Made by a program: the position numbers and the translations under genes. The notes below the pieces were generated by a model, which was not told the origin of the DNA, did not search any database, and was given only the letters and a program-made list of their open reading frames with translations. Positions 9,026-17,598 of a DNA stretch of 63,363 bases are shown piece after piece (within the stretch, counting starts at the first letter, position 1; every line of letters starts with the position of its first letter). Source of the DNA: Lichenifustis flavocetrariae (GTDB lineage: Bacteria; Pseudomonadota; Alphaproteobacteria; Rhizobiales; Beijerinckiaceae); NCBI RefSeq assembly GCF_026130545.1, contig NZ_JAMOIM010000027.1, positions 1 through 63,363 of the forward strand, given 5' to 3'.

Positions 9026-9750
9026 TCGACATCCGCAACCTCACCAAGCGCTACGGTTCCACCGCGGTACTGAAGGATTGCTCGACCCACGTGGCCAAGG
9101 GCGAGGTCGTGGTGGTGTGCGGCCCCTCGGGCTCGGGCAAGTCGACGCTGATCAAATGCGTCAACGCGTTGGAGCCCTTCGAGGCCGGCACGATCATGGT
9201 CGACGGCATCTCGGTCGGGGATCCCGCAACCGACCTGCCATCCCTGCGCGCCCGGGTCGGCATGGTGTTCCAGAACTTCGAGCTGTTTCCGCATCTCAAA
9301 ATCATCGAGAACCTGACGCTCGCGCCAGAGAAAGTGCTGGGCCGCAGCCCGGACTTCGCCCGCCGCAAGGGCCTGGACCTGCTGGATCGCGTCGGCCTTG
9401 CGGCTCATGCCAGGAAATATCCCGGCCAGCTGTCCGGTGGCCAGCAGCAGCGCGTCGCCATCGCGCGCGCGCTCGCCATGGACCCGCTCGCCATGCTGTT
9501 CGACGAGCCGACCTCGGCGCTCGACCCCGAGATGATCTCCGAGGTGCTCGACGTCATGACGGCGCTGGCCCGCGACGGCATGACCATGATGTGCGTGACC
9601 CACGAGATGGGCTTCGCGCGCCGCGTCGCCCATAGGGTCATCTTCATCGACGGCGGCACCATCGCCGAGGACCGCCCCGCGGCCGAATTCTTCGGCGACA
9701 CGGCCTCGCCGCGCGCGAAGAGTTTTCTCAGCCGGATCCTGCAGCACTGA
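9022..9750 (+). CDS. polar amino-acid ABC transporter ATP-binding protein, 242 aa
   Basis: Complete ATPase of the GlnQ/HisP type: Walker A 'GPSGSGKST', Q-loop '[10 protein letters not shown]', signature 'LSGGQQQR', Walker B 'AMLFDEP', H-loop 'CVTHEMGFA'. Length is normal. Its start overlaps the stop of the fused dehydrogenase gene (ATGA). The transporter components are thus split, with binding protein and permease at the front of the operon and the ATPase at the end, bracketing the two enzymes. Confidence 0.93.
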   Translation: MIDIRNLTKRYGSTAVLKDCSTHVAKGEVVVVCGPSGSGKSTLIKCVNALEPFEAGTIMVDGISVGDPATDLPSLRARVGMVFQNFELFPHLKIIENLTLAPEKVLGRSPDFARRKGLDLLDRVGLAAHARKYPGQLSGGQQQRVAIARALAMDPLAMLFDEPTSALDPEMISEVLDVMTALARDGMTMMCVTHEMGFARRVAHRVIFIDGGTIAEDRPAAEFFGDTASPRAKSFLSRILQH

Positions 9751-9752
9751 AA

Positions 9753-9774
9753 CCTGCGCCATCACGGCCGCAGG
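9753..9774 (+). terminator. small hairpin after the operon
   Basis: CCTGCG (9753-9758) pairs with CGCAGG (9769-9774), starting two bases after the ATPase stop codon. There is no T-run after it, so it may only stabilise the 3' end or be a weak terminator. Confidence 0.3.
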
Positions 9775-9988
9775 ACAAACCTCCTTGCTGCACCCGCCGC
9801 GTCCGCATTTGCGGAGAGATAAAAGATGCTGGCCGGATGGAATGGGCGCTCTCCAGAACGTCTGGATTCGGACCGCCCTCGAATCGCGCCAGGCAAAACT
9901 GGACCCTTGATCGTATTGGCATCGGGTGCCCCAAGAAATTATTTTGGCGTTGCTTTCCCTATGCTTGACCGAGGGACACTTCAACGGT

Positions 9989-10888
9989 TCATCCGGGCCT
10001 GAAGGGTACCGGCCCAAGGCTCGTTCGGTCGAAGATCTGATGATCCAGGATGGTGGTCCGGCTCAATGCAGGCCCGCCGTCGTCCCAGGACGCAACAAGG
10101 TCGATCGCTGCTCGTCCCATAGTTTGCCGGGGATGTCGTACGGTGGTGAGCGGGGGCTCAAACATTTCGGAAAACGCGATGTCATCGAAGCCGACAACCG
10201 AGATGTCGTCCGGCACCTTGAGGCCCGCCGCTTTGAAGCCGTGGATGGCCCCCATGGCCGTCTGGTCATTCGCCGCGAACACGGCCGTGGGCCGCTCCGA
10301 CCAAGTCAGAATGGCCGACGCAGCGTCCTGGCCGGACGTGGCCGAAAATGCTCCTTCCACCACGCCGAGGATCGTCATTCCTGCCACGGCAGCACCCTTT
10401 TCGAAGCCTCGCGCTCGCTCTCCCGAGGGGATATTCCCGGACGGTCCCCCGATGTGCGCGACGCGACGATGTCCGGCCGCCGCGATAAGGGCAGCCACCT
10501 CCTCGGCCGCGCGCACATTGTCGATACCCACGACCGGAATGGCAACGTCGGCAATCCGCTCGCTGACCGCGACCACAAGGAAGCACAGCAGGTTGGCGCG
10601 CGCAGTGCTGTCGAACGCAAACGGTAACTTTCCATCGAGGAGGATCAGGGCTTCCGCGGTCCGCGGATGCAATTGGGCCGCATAGCTGTCAGCCGAACTA
10701 TCGCCTGCACCGGTGTCGCCGATCAGAATAGCGCGGCCATGGCGTCGCGCCGATTCTTCCATACCCTTGAGCAGCTCCGAGAAAAACGGGTTGCCAATAT
10801 CGGGGAGCAGCACGCGTGTCCGACGGCGACAGCATGATTCCGATCGACGTTCTCTACCCACGACGATCGCAACCGCAATGGAACTCAC
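9989..10888 (-). pseudogene. LacI-family regulator lacking its DNA-binding domain
   Basis: From 'RVLLPDIGNPFFSELLKGME' onward the frame is a normal periplasmic-binding-protein-like sensor domain of a LacI regulator ('AGHRRVAHIGG', 'PTAVFAANDQTAMGA', 'VVGFDDIAFSEM'). The first ~25 residues are an unrelated Arg-rich sequence, and no helix-turn-helix or hinge helix is present in any frame upstream. The DNA-binding head has been lost, so the protein cannot act as a normal repressor. It faces away from the operon at 3644-9750 and lies near an intact LacI gene, but the two are not identical. A functional sensor-only protein is possible but unlikely. Confidence 0.7.
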
Positions 10889-11536
10889 CGTCGCTGGTTT
10901 CTATGATCAAGTCCCGGTTCGGGGGCGACACATCATGGACGCGACCCCGGTCACTCGAAAGAACGCCAAGGAATTCTACTATCCGGATTTCCCGTTCTGA
11001 ATACGAAGCCGTGCTTCAAGGAAATGAGTTGATGCACTCTGCCTAGCATGATTGCAGAGTGCGTCAGTGCTCGTGCAGTGGTCGTGCGTCTGAATGGCCT
11101 GGAGTTGCGCGAGACAGGCCGGTACCATTTGGACGAGTTCTCCACCATCTCGGTTTCGAAGCTGGCCAGATCGGTGCCGTGCGTGGCGAAATCTTGGGAG
11201 GGCGCAGAGCGTCGCGTCACGCATCACGGCCGGCATGCCCATGACCGGTGCCATGTCCTGCCATGGTGCAAATATGCGCGAACAAAAAGGGCTCGGGCGC
11301 CGCATAGGTGTGAACCGGTACCCAGCGTCGCACACCCTGGATACGCATAGCGTAATTAAATAACCGTGATGTTTTAATCTAAGCTGGTCTCGATTGTCAC
11401 CGATATGGACTCCATTCATTGCAGCATATCCGGTCACCTATTGATACTATAGCTTTGGTTAGGCCAATGGTCCCACTTTGGCGATGATTTACACTTGTGT
11501 ACGATCGACAAATGCCAAACCCATTTTTCGTGGACA
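10889..11536. other. gap with no recognised gene, lower GC
   Basis: About 650 bp between two leftward LacI-type genes. Base composition is visibly more A+T-rich than the neighbours, especially 11340-11520. Short open frames show no family resemblance. This is probably where the 5' end of the adjacent LacI remnant was deleted and foreign or decayed sequence took its place. Confidence 0.5.
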
Positions 11537-12568
11537 CTACCGAGGCGTTATGTCGGCCAACTCGCGCAGCGGTCGGCAACTGTCGCCGAGGATCAGAGAC
11601 GGCTGGAAGACGACATGGCGGGGCCCGTCGCGGCGTGTTTGCGTAATCCGGTCGTTCAGTAGGCGAAGAGCCTCATTGACCATTTCGGTCACAGGATGCT
11701 CGGTACGGGTCAGTCGGGGCCGCAGGGCACCAATGCCGGGGATCGTGTCGGTCGAAGCGATGGAGATGTCGTCCGGGCAGCGGAGTCCAAGATCGGCCAG
11801 TGCTCGCATGACTCCGAGCGCCATGATGCCGCTCGCTGCATAAAGCGCGGTTGGTCTATCGGGGCTGTCGATCATCTCGCGGGCGACCGAATAAGCCACG
11901 TCCTCTCGGAACTCGCCTGAGCGTACGTGCTCGGTCTTCGGCACAAGCCCACGGGCTGCCATCGCGTCCCGCAATCCGTCAAGCCGGCCGCGGCCCGTTG
12001 TGAGGTGCAGCGGTCCCGTGATCGTACCGATCCGTCGATGGCCAAGGTCGAGCAGATAGTCGGTCACCTGACGGCCGGCCGCGACATTGTCGATCGTCAC
12101 ACTGTCCGATCGACCGCCATCGGCGTTGCGACCGAAGTGGACCAGCGGGATCGTGCGCCCCTCCTCGTCACGAAACTCGCCGCGCGGACGCGCATCCACC
12201 GGCACGAGCAGGATGCCGTCGCAGGACAGGGTTCGTATGCGGGTCAGGATGCGACGCTCGTTTTCGGGCTTCTCGTCGCTGTTGAAGACCACGAGCGCAT
12301 AACCCCAGGCTCCCGCCGCAGCCTCCGCGGCATAGACCACGCGCGAGAAGAACGGATTGGCGAGGTCCGACACGACGAGCGCGATGAGTTGGGTACGGCC
12401 CCTTCTCAGGTTGCGCGCCGCGGACAGCGGCGCGTAATCCAACCGGGCGATCGCGGCCGTCACCCGCGCGCGCAACTCGGGGCTGACGAACGTGGTCTCG
12501 TTGACAACCGCCGAGACGGTCGCCGTCGACACCCCGGCTGCCTTCGCGACATCTCTAATAGTGGCCAC
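11537..12568 (-). CDS. LacI-family transcriptional regulator, 343 aa
   Basis: Complete LacI/GalR repressor: N-terminal helix-turn-helix starting 'VATIRDVAKAAGVSTATVS', hinge region, then a sugar-binding sensor domain ('VVSDLANPFFSRVVYAAE', 'LDLGHRRIGTITG', 'ALYAASGIMALG'). GTG 12568 is chosen because family members start right at this point and GAGG lies just upstream; the frame is open to 12610. It is divergent from the sugar transporter operon beginning at 12724, which it very probably controls through the palindrome at 12587-12608. Confidence 0.9.
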   Translation of the reverse strand: MATIRDVAKAAGVSTATVSAVVNETTFVSPELRARVTAAIARLDYAPLSAARNLRRGRTQLIALVVSDLANPFFSRVVYAAEAAAGAWGYALVVFNSDEKPENERRILTRIRTLSCDGILLVPVDARPRGEFRDEEGRTIPLVHFGRNADGGRSDSVTIDNVAAGRQVTDYLLDLGHRRIGTITGPLHLTTGRGRLDGLRDAMAARGLVPKTEHVRSGEFREDVAYSVAREMIDSPDRPTALYAASGIMALGVMRALADLGLRCPDDISIASTDTIPGIGALRPRLTRTEHPVTEMVNEALRLLNDRITQTRRDGPRHVVFQPSLILGDSCRPLRELADITPR

Positions 12569-12586
12569 ACGACCTCTCGGCAAACC

Positions 12587-12608
12587 GTTACGACATGTAA
12601 GCTGTAAC
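12587..12608. promoter_or_regulatory. candidate LacI-family operator
   Basis: An inverted repeat with arms GTTAC (12587-12591) and GTAAC (12604-12608) around a centre with further partial symmetry lies between the divergent LacI gene and the sugar ABC operon. About 22 bp with an AT-rich periphery is typical for this regulator family. Candidate only. Confidence 0.45.
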
Positions 12609-12723
12609 AATGCTCACCGATTGTCCAGTAAGGGCCCGAACCCCCTTGCGCAGTTCGCCGGATTCCGAAAGGATGCTGGCAAAACGGTTAGATCGCGTTC
12701 GTCGCGCGGCTTGGGGGGATCAG

Positions 12724-13671
12724 ATGGTACGAACAGGTTTCATTTCGCTTGCGGTTGGCGTCGTACTGGCTGGGCCCCCGGCTCATGCAGCAGATCAGCC
12801 GCTTCTCGGCATCGTCTCGATTTCGGCCAACGAGGCCAACAATGCCCGCTACATTGCGGGCGCGACGGCGGCCGCGAAGGAAGATGGCTGGACCGTGTCA
12901 GTGATCGACGCCGCGGGCAGTGCTGATCAAGCCAATTCTGCCATTCAGAATTTTGCGGGCCGCGGTGCCGGCGCCATCGTCGACATGGTGTTCCCCTGGT
13001 CTTCAATCGGAGCGGGTTTGGCGGCCGCGAAGGATGCCGGCGTGCCGGTTGTCACCTGGGGCGGAGGCCTCGGCGGCTCGGTCGCAGCGACCAACGGCTC
13101 AGGTGCACCTGTCGCCCAGCCCGTCATCGACAGAATGGTGGCCGATCTCGGTGGCAAGGGCGATCTCCTGGCTCTCACCTATCGCACGGGCGAGGTTTGC
13201 CGTAATCGCGAAACGTTGCTCGATCAGGTGCTCGCCAAGAACACCGGCATCAAGTCGACCAAGAACGAGGTCCGCATCCCCGGCTACTTCGAGGATGGCG
13301 CGCAATATGCCAATGCCTGGCTCGCCTCCCACCCGGCGGGTGACGGCAAGCAAGCCATCTGGGGCTGTTGGGATGATCCTGCCATCGGCGCCATCGGAGC
13401 GCTGCGCCAGCAGAGCCGCGACGACATCGGGGTCTATGGCGTCAACGGCAATGCCCAGGCGATCGAGAACATCAAGAACGGCCACATGACTGCGACGGCT
13501 TGGGAGGATAGCTACAAGGAGGGATACCAGATGGTGAAGCTCCTCAAGGAGATCAAAGCCGCCGGAGCGGGCTGGACCGCCAAGGCGGTCGAAGTGCCGG
13601 CCGTCCTGGTCACCAAGGACAATGTCGACGCGTTCCTCAAGGAGCATCCCGACGCCGCTGGACAACAGTAA
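12724..13671 (+). CDS. sugar ABC transporter periplasmic substrate-binding protein (RbsB type), 315 aa
   Basis: Type I periplasmic sugar-binding protein with a signal peptide (residues 1-22, hydrophobic core and 'AHA' cleavage site). The mature chain starts 'DQPLLGIVSISANEANN' and keeps the two-lobe pattern, with 'QAIWGCWDDPAIGAI' and 'GVYGVNGNAQAIENI' in the second lobe. ATG 12724 follows a run of G (GGGGGGA), a strong ribosome site. It is first in an operon with ATPase, permease and a metallo-hydrolase. The ligand is unknown; a sugar, sugar alcohol or sugar lactone fits the neighbours. Confidence 0.88.
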   Translation: MVRTGFISLAVGVVLAGPPAHAADQPLLGIVSISANEANNARYIAGATAAAKEDGWTVSVIDAAGSADQANSAIQNFAGRGAGAIVDMVFPWSSIGAGLAAAKDAGVPVVTWGGGLGGSVAATNGSGAPVAQPVIDRMVADLGGKGDLLALTYRTGEVCRNRETLLDQVLAKNTGIKSTKNEVRIPGYFEDGAQYANAWLASHPAGDGKQAIWGCWDDPAIGAIGALRQQSRDDIGVYGVNGNAQAIENIKNGHMTATAWEDSYKEGYQMVKLLKEIKAAGAGWTAKAVEVPAVLVTKDNVDAFLKEHPDAAGQQ

Positions 13672-13678
13672 GACCAGG

Positions 13679-15241
13679 ATGCTCAGGCCGGAACGGGACA
13701 GTCTCGTCGCGGCGCCGAGCGCAAAGCCTTTCGTCACAGCGGAGGACATCGCCAAGAGTTACGGCGGCGTCCAGGCGCTGAAGGGCGTGTCGCTGTCGAT
13801 CAAGCCCGGTGAGGTGCACGGCCTTGTCGGCGCCAACGGTGCGGGCAAATCGACGCTGATCCGGGTGCTCGCCGGGCTGGCGCAGCCGGACGGCGGCCGC
13901 CTTTTCATCGACGGCCGACCAATCGCCATCGCGACACCCCACCGTGCGACTGAGCTCGGAATGAATTTCATCCACCAGGAACTCGCCTTTGTACCGGGCA
14001 TGAACGTCATCCAGAACGTCATGCTCGGACTGCCGAAGGTGAGCCGGGCCGGGCTGATCAACTGGGGCGCCATCGCGCGCGAGGTCGCCCCCGTGGCGGC
14101 GCGAGTCGGCATCACGGCGCCACTGTTCGCGAGTGTAAAGGGCCTGTCCACGGCCGAAAAATGGCTCATTAATATCTGCCGCGCTCTCGTCCGCAAGGCG
14201 CGCCTCATTGTCATGGATGAGCCCACGGCGTCGCTCTCGGCGGCCGAGGGCGAGAAACTGTTCCGCATCATCGAGGATCTCTCCGCTTCCGGTGTAGCGG
14301 TGCTCTACGTGTCGCATCGCCTCGACGAGGTGCTGCGGCTCTGCCATCGTGTGACGGCGTTTCGCGACGGCCGCTCGGTGGCCGAGATCGCCCGCGCCGA
14401 TTTGTCCCGAGCCGCGCTGGTTCAGGCGATCGTGGGTCGCGCCGTCGGGAGGATCGCCAAGCCCGCGATTGCGCCGCCTGCCGGAGACATCGTGCTCAAC
14501 GTCCGTGGACTGGCCCGGCTTCCGCGCGTCCGCGGCGTCAGCTTCGACCTGCAACGGGGCGAGGTGCTCGGCATCGGCGGGCTCGTCGGCGCCGGTCGGA
14601 CCGAGCTCGTGCGACTGATCTACGGGGCCGATCGGACGGATGCCGGGAGCATGGTGCTCGATGGCCGTCCCTTCCTGCCCCGTTCACCGGCAGCCGCCGT
14701 CAAGGCAGGCCTGGGGCTCGTGCCGGAGGAGCGTCGGACCGAGGGTCTTCTGCTGACCAAGAGCGTCGCCTTCAACCTGCAGCTTGCGAACCTGAGCCGC
14801 ATCGTCCACGGCCCCACCCTGCCGCTCATCGACAGGCGCCGCCGCCGCTCGCTCGCGCAATCCGTCATCCGCGACCTCGCGATCAAGACGCCTGGGGTCG
14901 ATACGCCGGTCGGGCGACTCAGCGGCGGCAACCAGCAAAAGGTCGTCATAGGGCGCTGGCTTCTGCGTGGCCCAAAGGTGCTCATCCTCGACGAACCGAC
15001 GCGTGGCGTCGACATCGGGGCGCGCGGCGAAATTCACCGTCTGATCCGCGATCTGGCGGCCCGGGGGATGGCCGTCATCGCGATTTCCTCGGAACCCGAC
15101 GAACTGCCCGACCTTTGCGACCGTGTCCTCGTCATGGCGGAAGGGCGCATCGTGCGTGAACTTGTCGGCCCGGACCTCACCCGCAACGCCATCATCGAGG
15201 CGAGCTACGCCGAACCGGCCCTCGAAGGAGCCTCCGCATGA
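13679..15241 (+). CDS. sugar ABC transporter ATP-binding protein (RbsA type, two ATPase domains), 520 aa
   Basis: Tandem ATPase of the ribose/xylose class. Domain 1 has a full Walker A ('GANGAGKST') and Walker B ('LIVMDEPTASL'), but its signature loop reads 'LSTAEKWLINICRAL' instead of the usual LSxGQ-type sequence. Domain 2 has the family's typical degenerate Walker A ('GLVGAGRTEL') and a canonical signature ('LSGGNQQKVVIGRWL') and Walker B. The start at 13679 has AGGA upstream and lies seven bases after the binding-protein stop. The stop overlaps the permease start (ATGA). Confidence 0.9.
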   Translation: MLRPERDSLVAAPSAKPFVTAEDIAKSYGGVQALKGVSLSIKPGEVHGLVGANGAGKSTLIRVLAGLAQPDGGRLFIDGRPIAIATPHRATELGMNFIHQELAFVPGMNVIQNVMLGLPKVSRAGLINWGAIAREVAPVAARVGITAPLFASVKGLSTAEKWLINICRALVRKARLIVMDEPTASLSAAEGEKLFRIIEDLSASGVAVLYVSHRLDEVLRLCHRVTAFRDGRSVAEIARADLSRAALVQAIVGRAVGRIAKPAIAPPAGDIVLNVRGLARLPRVRGVSFDLQRGEVLGIGGLVGAGRTELVRLIYGADRTDAGSMVLDGRPFLPRSPAAAVKAGLGLVPEERRTEGLLLTKSVAFNLQLANLSRIVHGPTLPLIDRRRRRSLAQSVIRDLAIKTPGVDTPVGRLSGGNQQKVVIGRWLLRGPKVLILDEPTRGVDIGARGEIHRLIRDLAARGMAVIAISSEPDELPDLCDRVLVMAEGRIVRELVGPDLTRNAIIEASYAEPALEGASA

Positions 15242-16233
15242 GCCCCCTCGCCGCCCCGCGCCGACGCCTGTCGCCTCGCACCAAGGCCGGGCTCGGGCTA
15301 TTCGCCCGCTACGCCACAATCTTCGGCCTGATCGCCATGATCGCCGCATTCGCGATGCTGTCACCGCGTACCTTCCCGACGGTCAATAACTTCACCAATG
15401 TGCTGAACCAGGCCTCGCTCGCCATGATCATCGCAGCCGGCCTGACGCTCGCCGTGGTGGTTGGCGAACTCGATCTGTCGGTCGGCTTTGCGGCAAGCCT
15501 CCATGGCATCCTGGTCACGGGGCTGATCGTCTCGAACAAGCTGCCGATTCCCGTGGCGATCTTGATCGTGCTCGCGGCCGGGGCGCTGATCGGGCTCGTC
15601 AACGGGCTGATCGTCACAAAAGTGCGGGTCAATTCGGTGATTGCAACGCTCGGCGTCGGCACCATACTGACTGGCCTCGCCTTCGCCTATTCGGCCGGCG
15701 TGCCGATCGTGGCGGGGGTGCCCGAGGCGTTTCTACAGCTGTCGCTCGGCCGCTGGCTCTACCACATCCCGAACAACATTGTGGTGATGGCAGGCATCGT
15801 GGGTGGGCTCTGGGTCCTGGTCGAGCGAACTGCGCTCGGGCAGGAGATCCAGGCTGTGGGCGGCAATCCCGCGGCGGCGCGGCTGGCCGGCATCGACGTC
15901 GATCGCATCAAGATCCTCGGATTCGTCATTTCCGGCACCTGCGCGGCGCTGACCGGCATCCTGCTCGCGTCGCGCCTCGGCAGCGGCACTGCGAGCGCCG
16001 CCGACAGCTATCTCCTCACCGCCTTCGCGGCCGTCTTCCTCGGTTCGGCCACGCTTCGCGACGGCGAGTTCCACGTCCTCGGCACTCTGATCGGCGCGCT
16101 CATCATCGCCTTCGGCTTCAACGGCCTGAACATTTTCGGCGCGCCGACCTTCTCGCAATATGTGTTGCAGGGCGCCATCCTCATCGTCGCGGTCGGCCTG
16201 TCGAGCCTCGGCCGCTCCATCGCGGAAAGCTGA
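15238..16233 (+). CDS. sugar ABC transporter permease (RbsC type), 331 aa
   Basis: Multi-span inner-membrane permease of the BPD_transp_2 class. Recognisable stretches are 'TNVLNQASLAMIIAAGLTL', 'GELDLSVG' and 'NGLIVTKVRVNSVIATLG', plus the conserved 'GGNPAAARLAGIDVDRIK' loop. It overlaps the ATPase gene by four bases and is followed after two bases by the metallo-hydrolase gene. Confidence 0.92.
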   Translation: MSPLAAPRRRLSPRTKAGLGLFARYATIFGLIAMIAAFAMLSPRTFPTVNNFTNVLNQASLAMIIAAGLTLAVVVGELDLSVGFAASLHGILVTGLIVSNKLPIPVAILIVLAAGALIGLVNGLIVTKVRVNSVIATLGVGTILTGLAFAYSAGVPIVAGVPEAFLQLSLGRWLYHIPNNIVVMAGIVGGLWVLVERTALGQEIQAVGGNPAAARLAGIDVDRIKILGFVISGTCAALTGILLASRLGSGTASAADSYLLTAFAAVFLGSATLRDGEFHVLGTLIGALIIAFGFNGLNIFGAPTFSQYVLQGAILIVAVGLSSLGRSIAES

Positions 16234-16235
16234 CC

Positions 16236-17078
16236 ATGACCGACACACCCCCTGCCCTCTGGGATGTCCACGTGATCGAGTTCGCCCGCTCGCGCCAGCA
16301 GCGCATGGCGGGGCTCATCCATGGGGCGCCACCCGACGAAGTGCACGACCTGCCCTTCTCCTTCGTGCTGGCCCGCAGCACCGACAAGGTCTTGCTCTGC
16401 GACACCGGCTTCATGCGCGAAGGCTCAGGCGAAGCCATGAGCATCAAATTCGACGTACCCTTCTGGATATCGCCTCTGCGCATGCTGGCCGAGATGGGGG
16501 TCACCGCCGATGACGTGACCGACATCGTGCTGAGTCACGCCCATTTCGATCACATGGGCTCGATCGGCAGATTTCCGAAGGCGCGCCTGCATATCCAGAA
16601 GCGCGAGATCCTGAGCTGGCACGAGGCCATCGCACTGCCCCGCGAGTTCGGCTTCCTGACCGAGATCATCAACCCGGATGATCTCCGCAACGCCTTCGAC
16701 GCGGCTGTCGAGCATCGGCTCAATCTGGTCGACGGCGATGTCGATGATCTGCTGCCCGGGCTTCACGTGCGGCTCGGCGAGGGCCACACCATGGGCCAAC
16801 AGTTCATCATCATCGAGACCGCACGCGGCCGCCTGGTGATCTCGGGCGACTGCGTCTACTCGCACCGCAACATCTGCGGCCACAATCATAGCGGCGTCTA
16901 TGTCCCGCTCACCAACGCGATCGGCGCCGCCTGGGACCAGCTCAAGACCATCGACCGCATCAACAAAGCCATCAAGGGAGACCTCGACCGTCTGGTCATC
17001 CTGCACGATGCCGAGCGCTGGAAAGGCTGGCCGGTCGTGAAGGAGATTGATGGATTCCGCATCGTAAAGGCTGCCTGA
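16236..17078 (+). CDS. metallo-beta-lactamase-fold hydrolase, lactonase-like, 280 aa
   Basis: The zinc-binding HxHxDH motif is complete (H101, H103, D105, H106 in 'SHAHFDHMG'), followed by the later ligands in 'GHTMGQQ', 'SGDCVYSH' and 'ILHDAERW'. This pattern is that of the N-acyl-homoserine-lactonase branch of the superfamily, which also includes sugar- and other small-lactone hydrolases. No signal peptide, so probably cytoplasmic. It starts two bases after the sugar permease stop, so it is part of the uptake operon. The more likely role is opening a lactone derived from the imported compound rather than quorum quenching. Family confident, substrate inferred. Confidence 0.8.
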   Translation: MTDTPPALWDVHVIEFARSRQQRMAGLIHGAPPDEVHDLPFSFVLARSTDKVLLCDTGFMREGSGEAMSIKFDVPFWISPLRMLAEMGVTADDVTDIVLSHAHFDHMGSIGRFPKARLHIQKREILSWHEAIALPREFGFLTEIINPDDLRNAFDAAVEHRLNLVDGDVDDLLPGLHVRLGEGHTMGQQFIIIETARGRLVISGDCVYSHRNICGHNHSGVYVPLTNAIGAAWDQLKTIDRINKAIKGDLDRLVILHDAERWKGWPVVKEIDGFRIVKAA

Positions 17079-17124
17079 CAAACCGCTCATCCGGATTGCG
17101 AGAGCTCACGACACTCTTGCGCGA

Positions 17125-17523
17125 TCAACCGACACTCGTCGTGGAAGGCGACCAACGGCGGCTCGTTTCCTTCGAGCTTTCATATTGCGCTTCGAAGATC
17201 GAGGCCGCCAAAGTGGCTCGAACGTGCAGCGTGTCGGTTCCCGTGTTGCGGAAGCCGTGTGTCGCCCCAGCCGGGATCAGGACGGACTGGTTTGCGGTGA
17301 CGGCCGAGTGCTCGCCGTTCAGCCACACCTCTGCGCTGCCTGAGATGACTTCGAGGACCTCCTCGGCGGCATGGATGTGGGTCGGCGCTCCGAGGCCAGG
17401 GTCGCAGAACTGATCGAAGATACAGAGTTGGCGTCCGCCGAGCAGATAGGACATCCGCATCTGCGTCATGACGCCCTCGCGCCATTGTTCGAGCGGCCGC
17501 TCGGCGTGGTTCAGGACCTCCAT
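17125..17523 (-). CDS. cupin-domain protein, 132 aa
   Basis: Small single-domain cupin. The two conserved motifs are visible: 'PTHIHAAEEVLEVISG' (metal-binding His/His/Glu) and 'IPAGATHGFRNTG' (last His). Start taken at ATG 17523 with AAAGG upstream; a TTG six bases earlier is possible. It lies downstream of the leftward branched-chain-type transporter genes and is probably the last gene of that operon. Such proteins act as isomerases, epimerases or sensors in small-molecule catabolism; the specific reaction cannot be told here. Confidence 0.75.
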   Translation of the reverse strand: MEVLNHAERPLEQWREGVMTQMRMSYLLGGRQLCIFDQFCDPGLGAPTHIHAAEEVLEVISGSAEVWLNGEHSAVTANQSVLIPAGATHGFRNTGTDTLHVRATLAASIFEAQYESSKETSRRWSPSTTSVG

Positions 17524-17598
17524 ACACAATCGCCTTTCTTTGGTTCGCGGCGGAAGCAGCCGTCGATGGTCAGCGTCCGGCTGGGCCGGGAAGCTTTG

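Noticed and set aside
10979-11437. 152-codon minus-strand frame in the gap between the two LacI genes
   Set aside because: No domain, no ribosome site and irregular composition; not supported as a gene.
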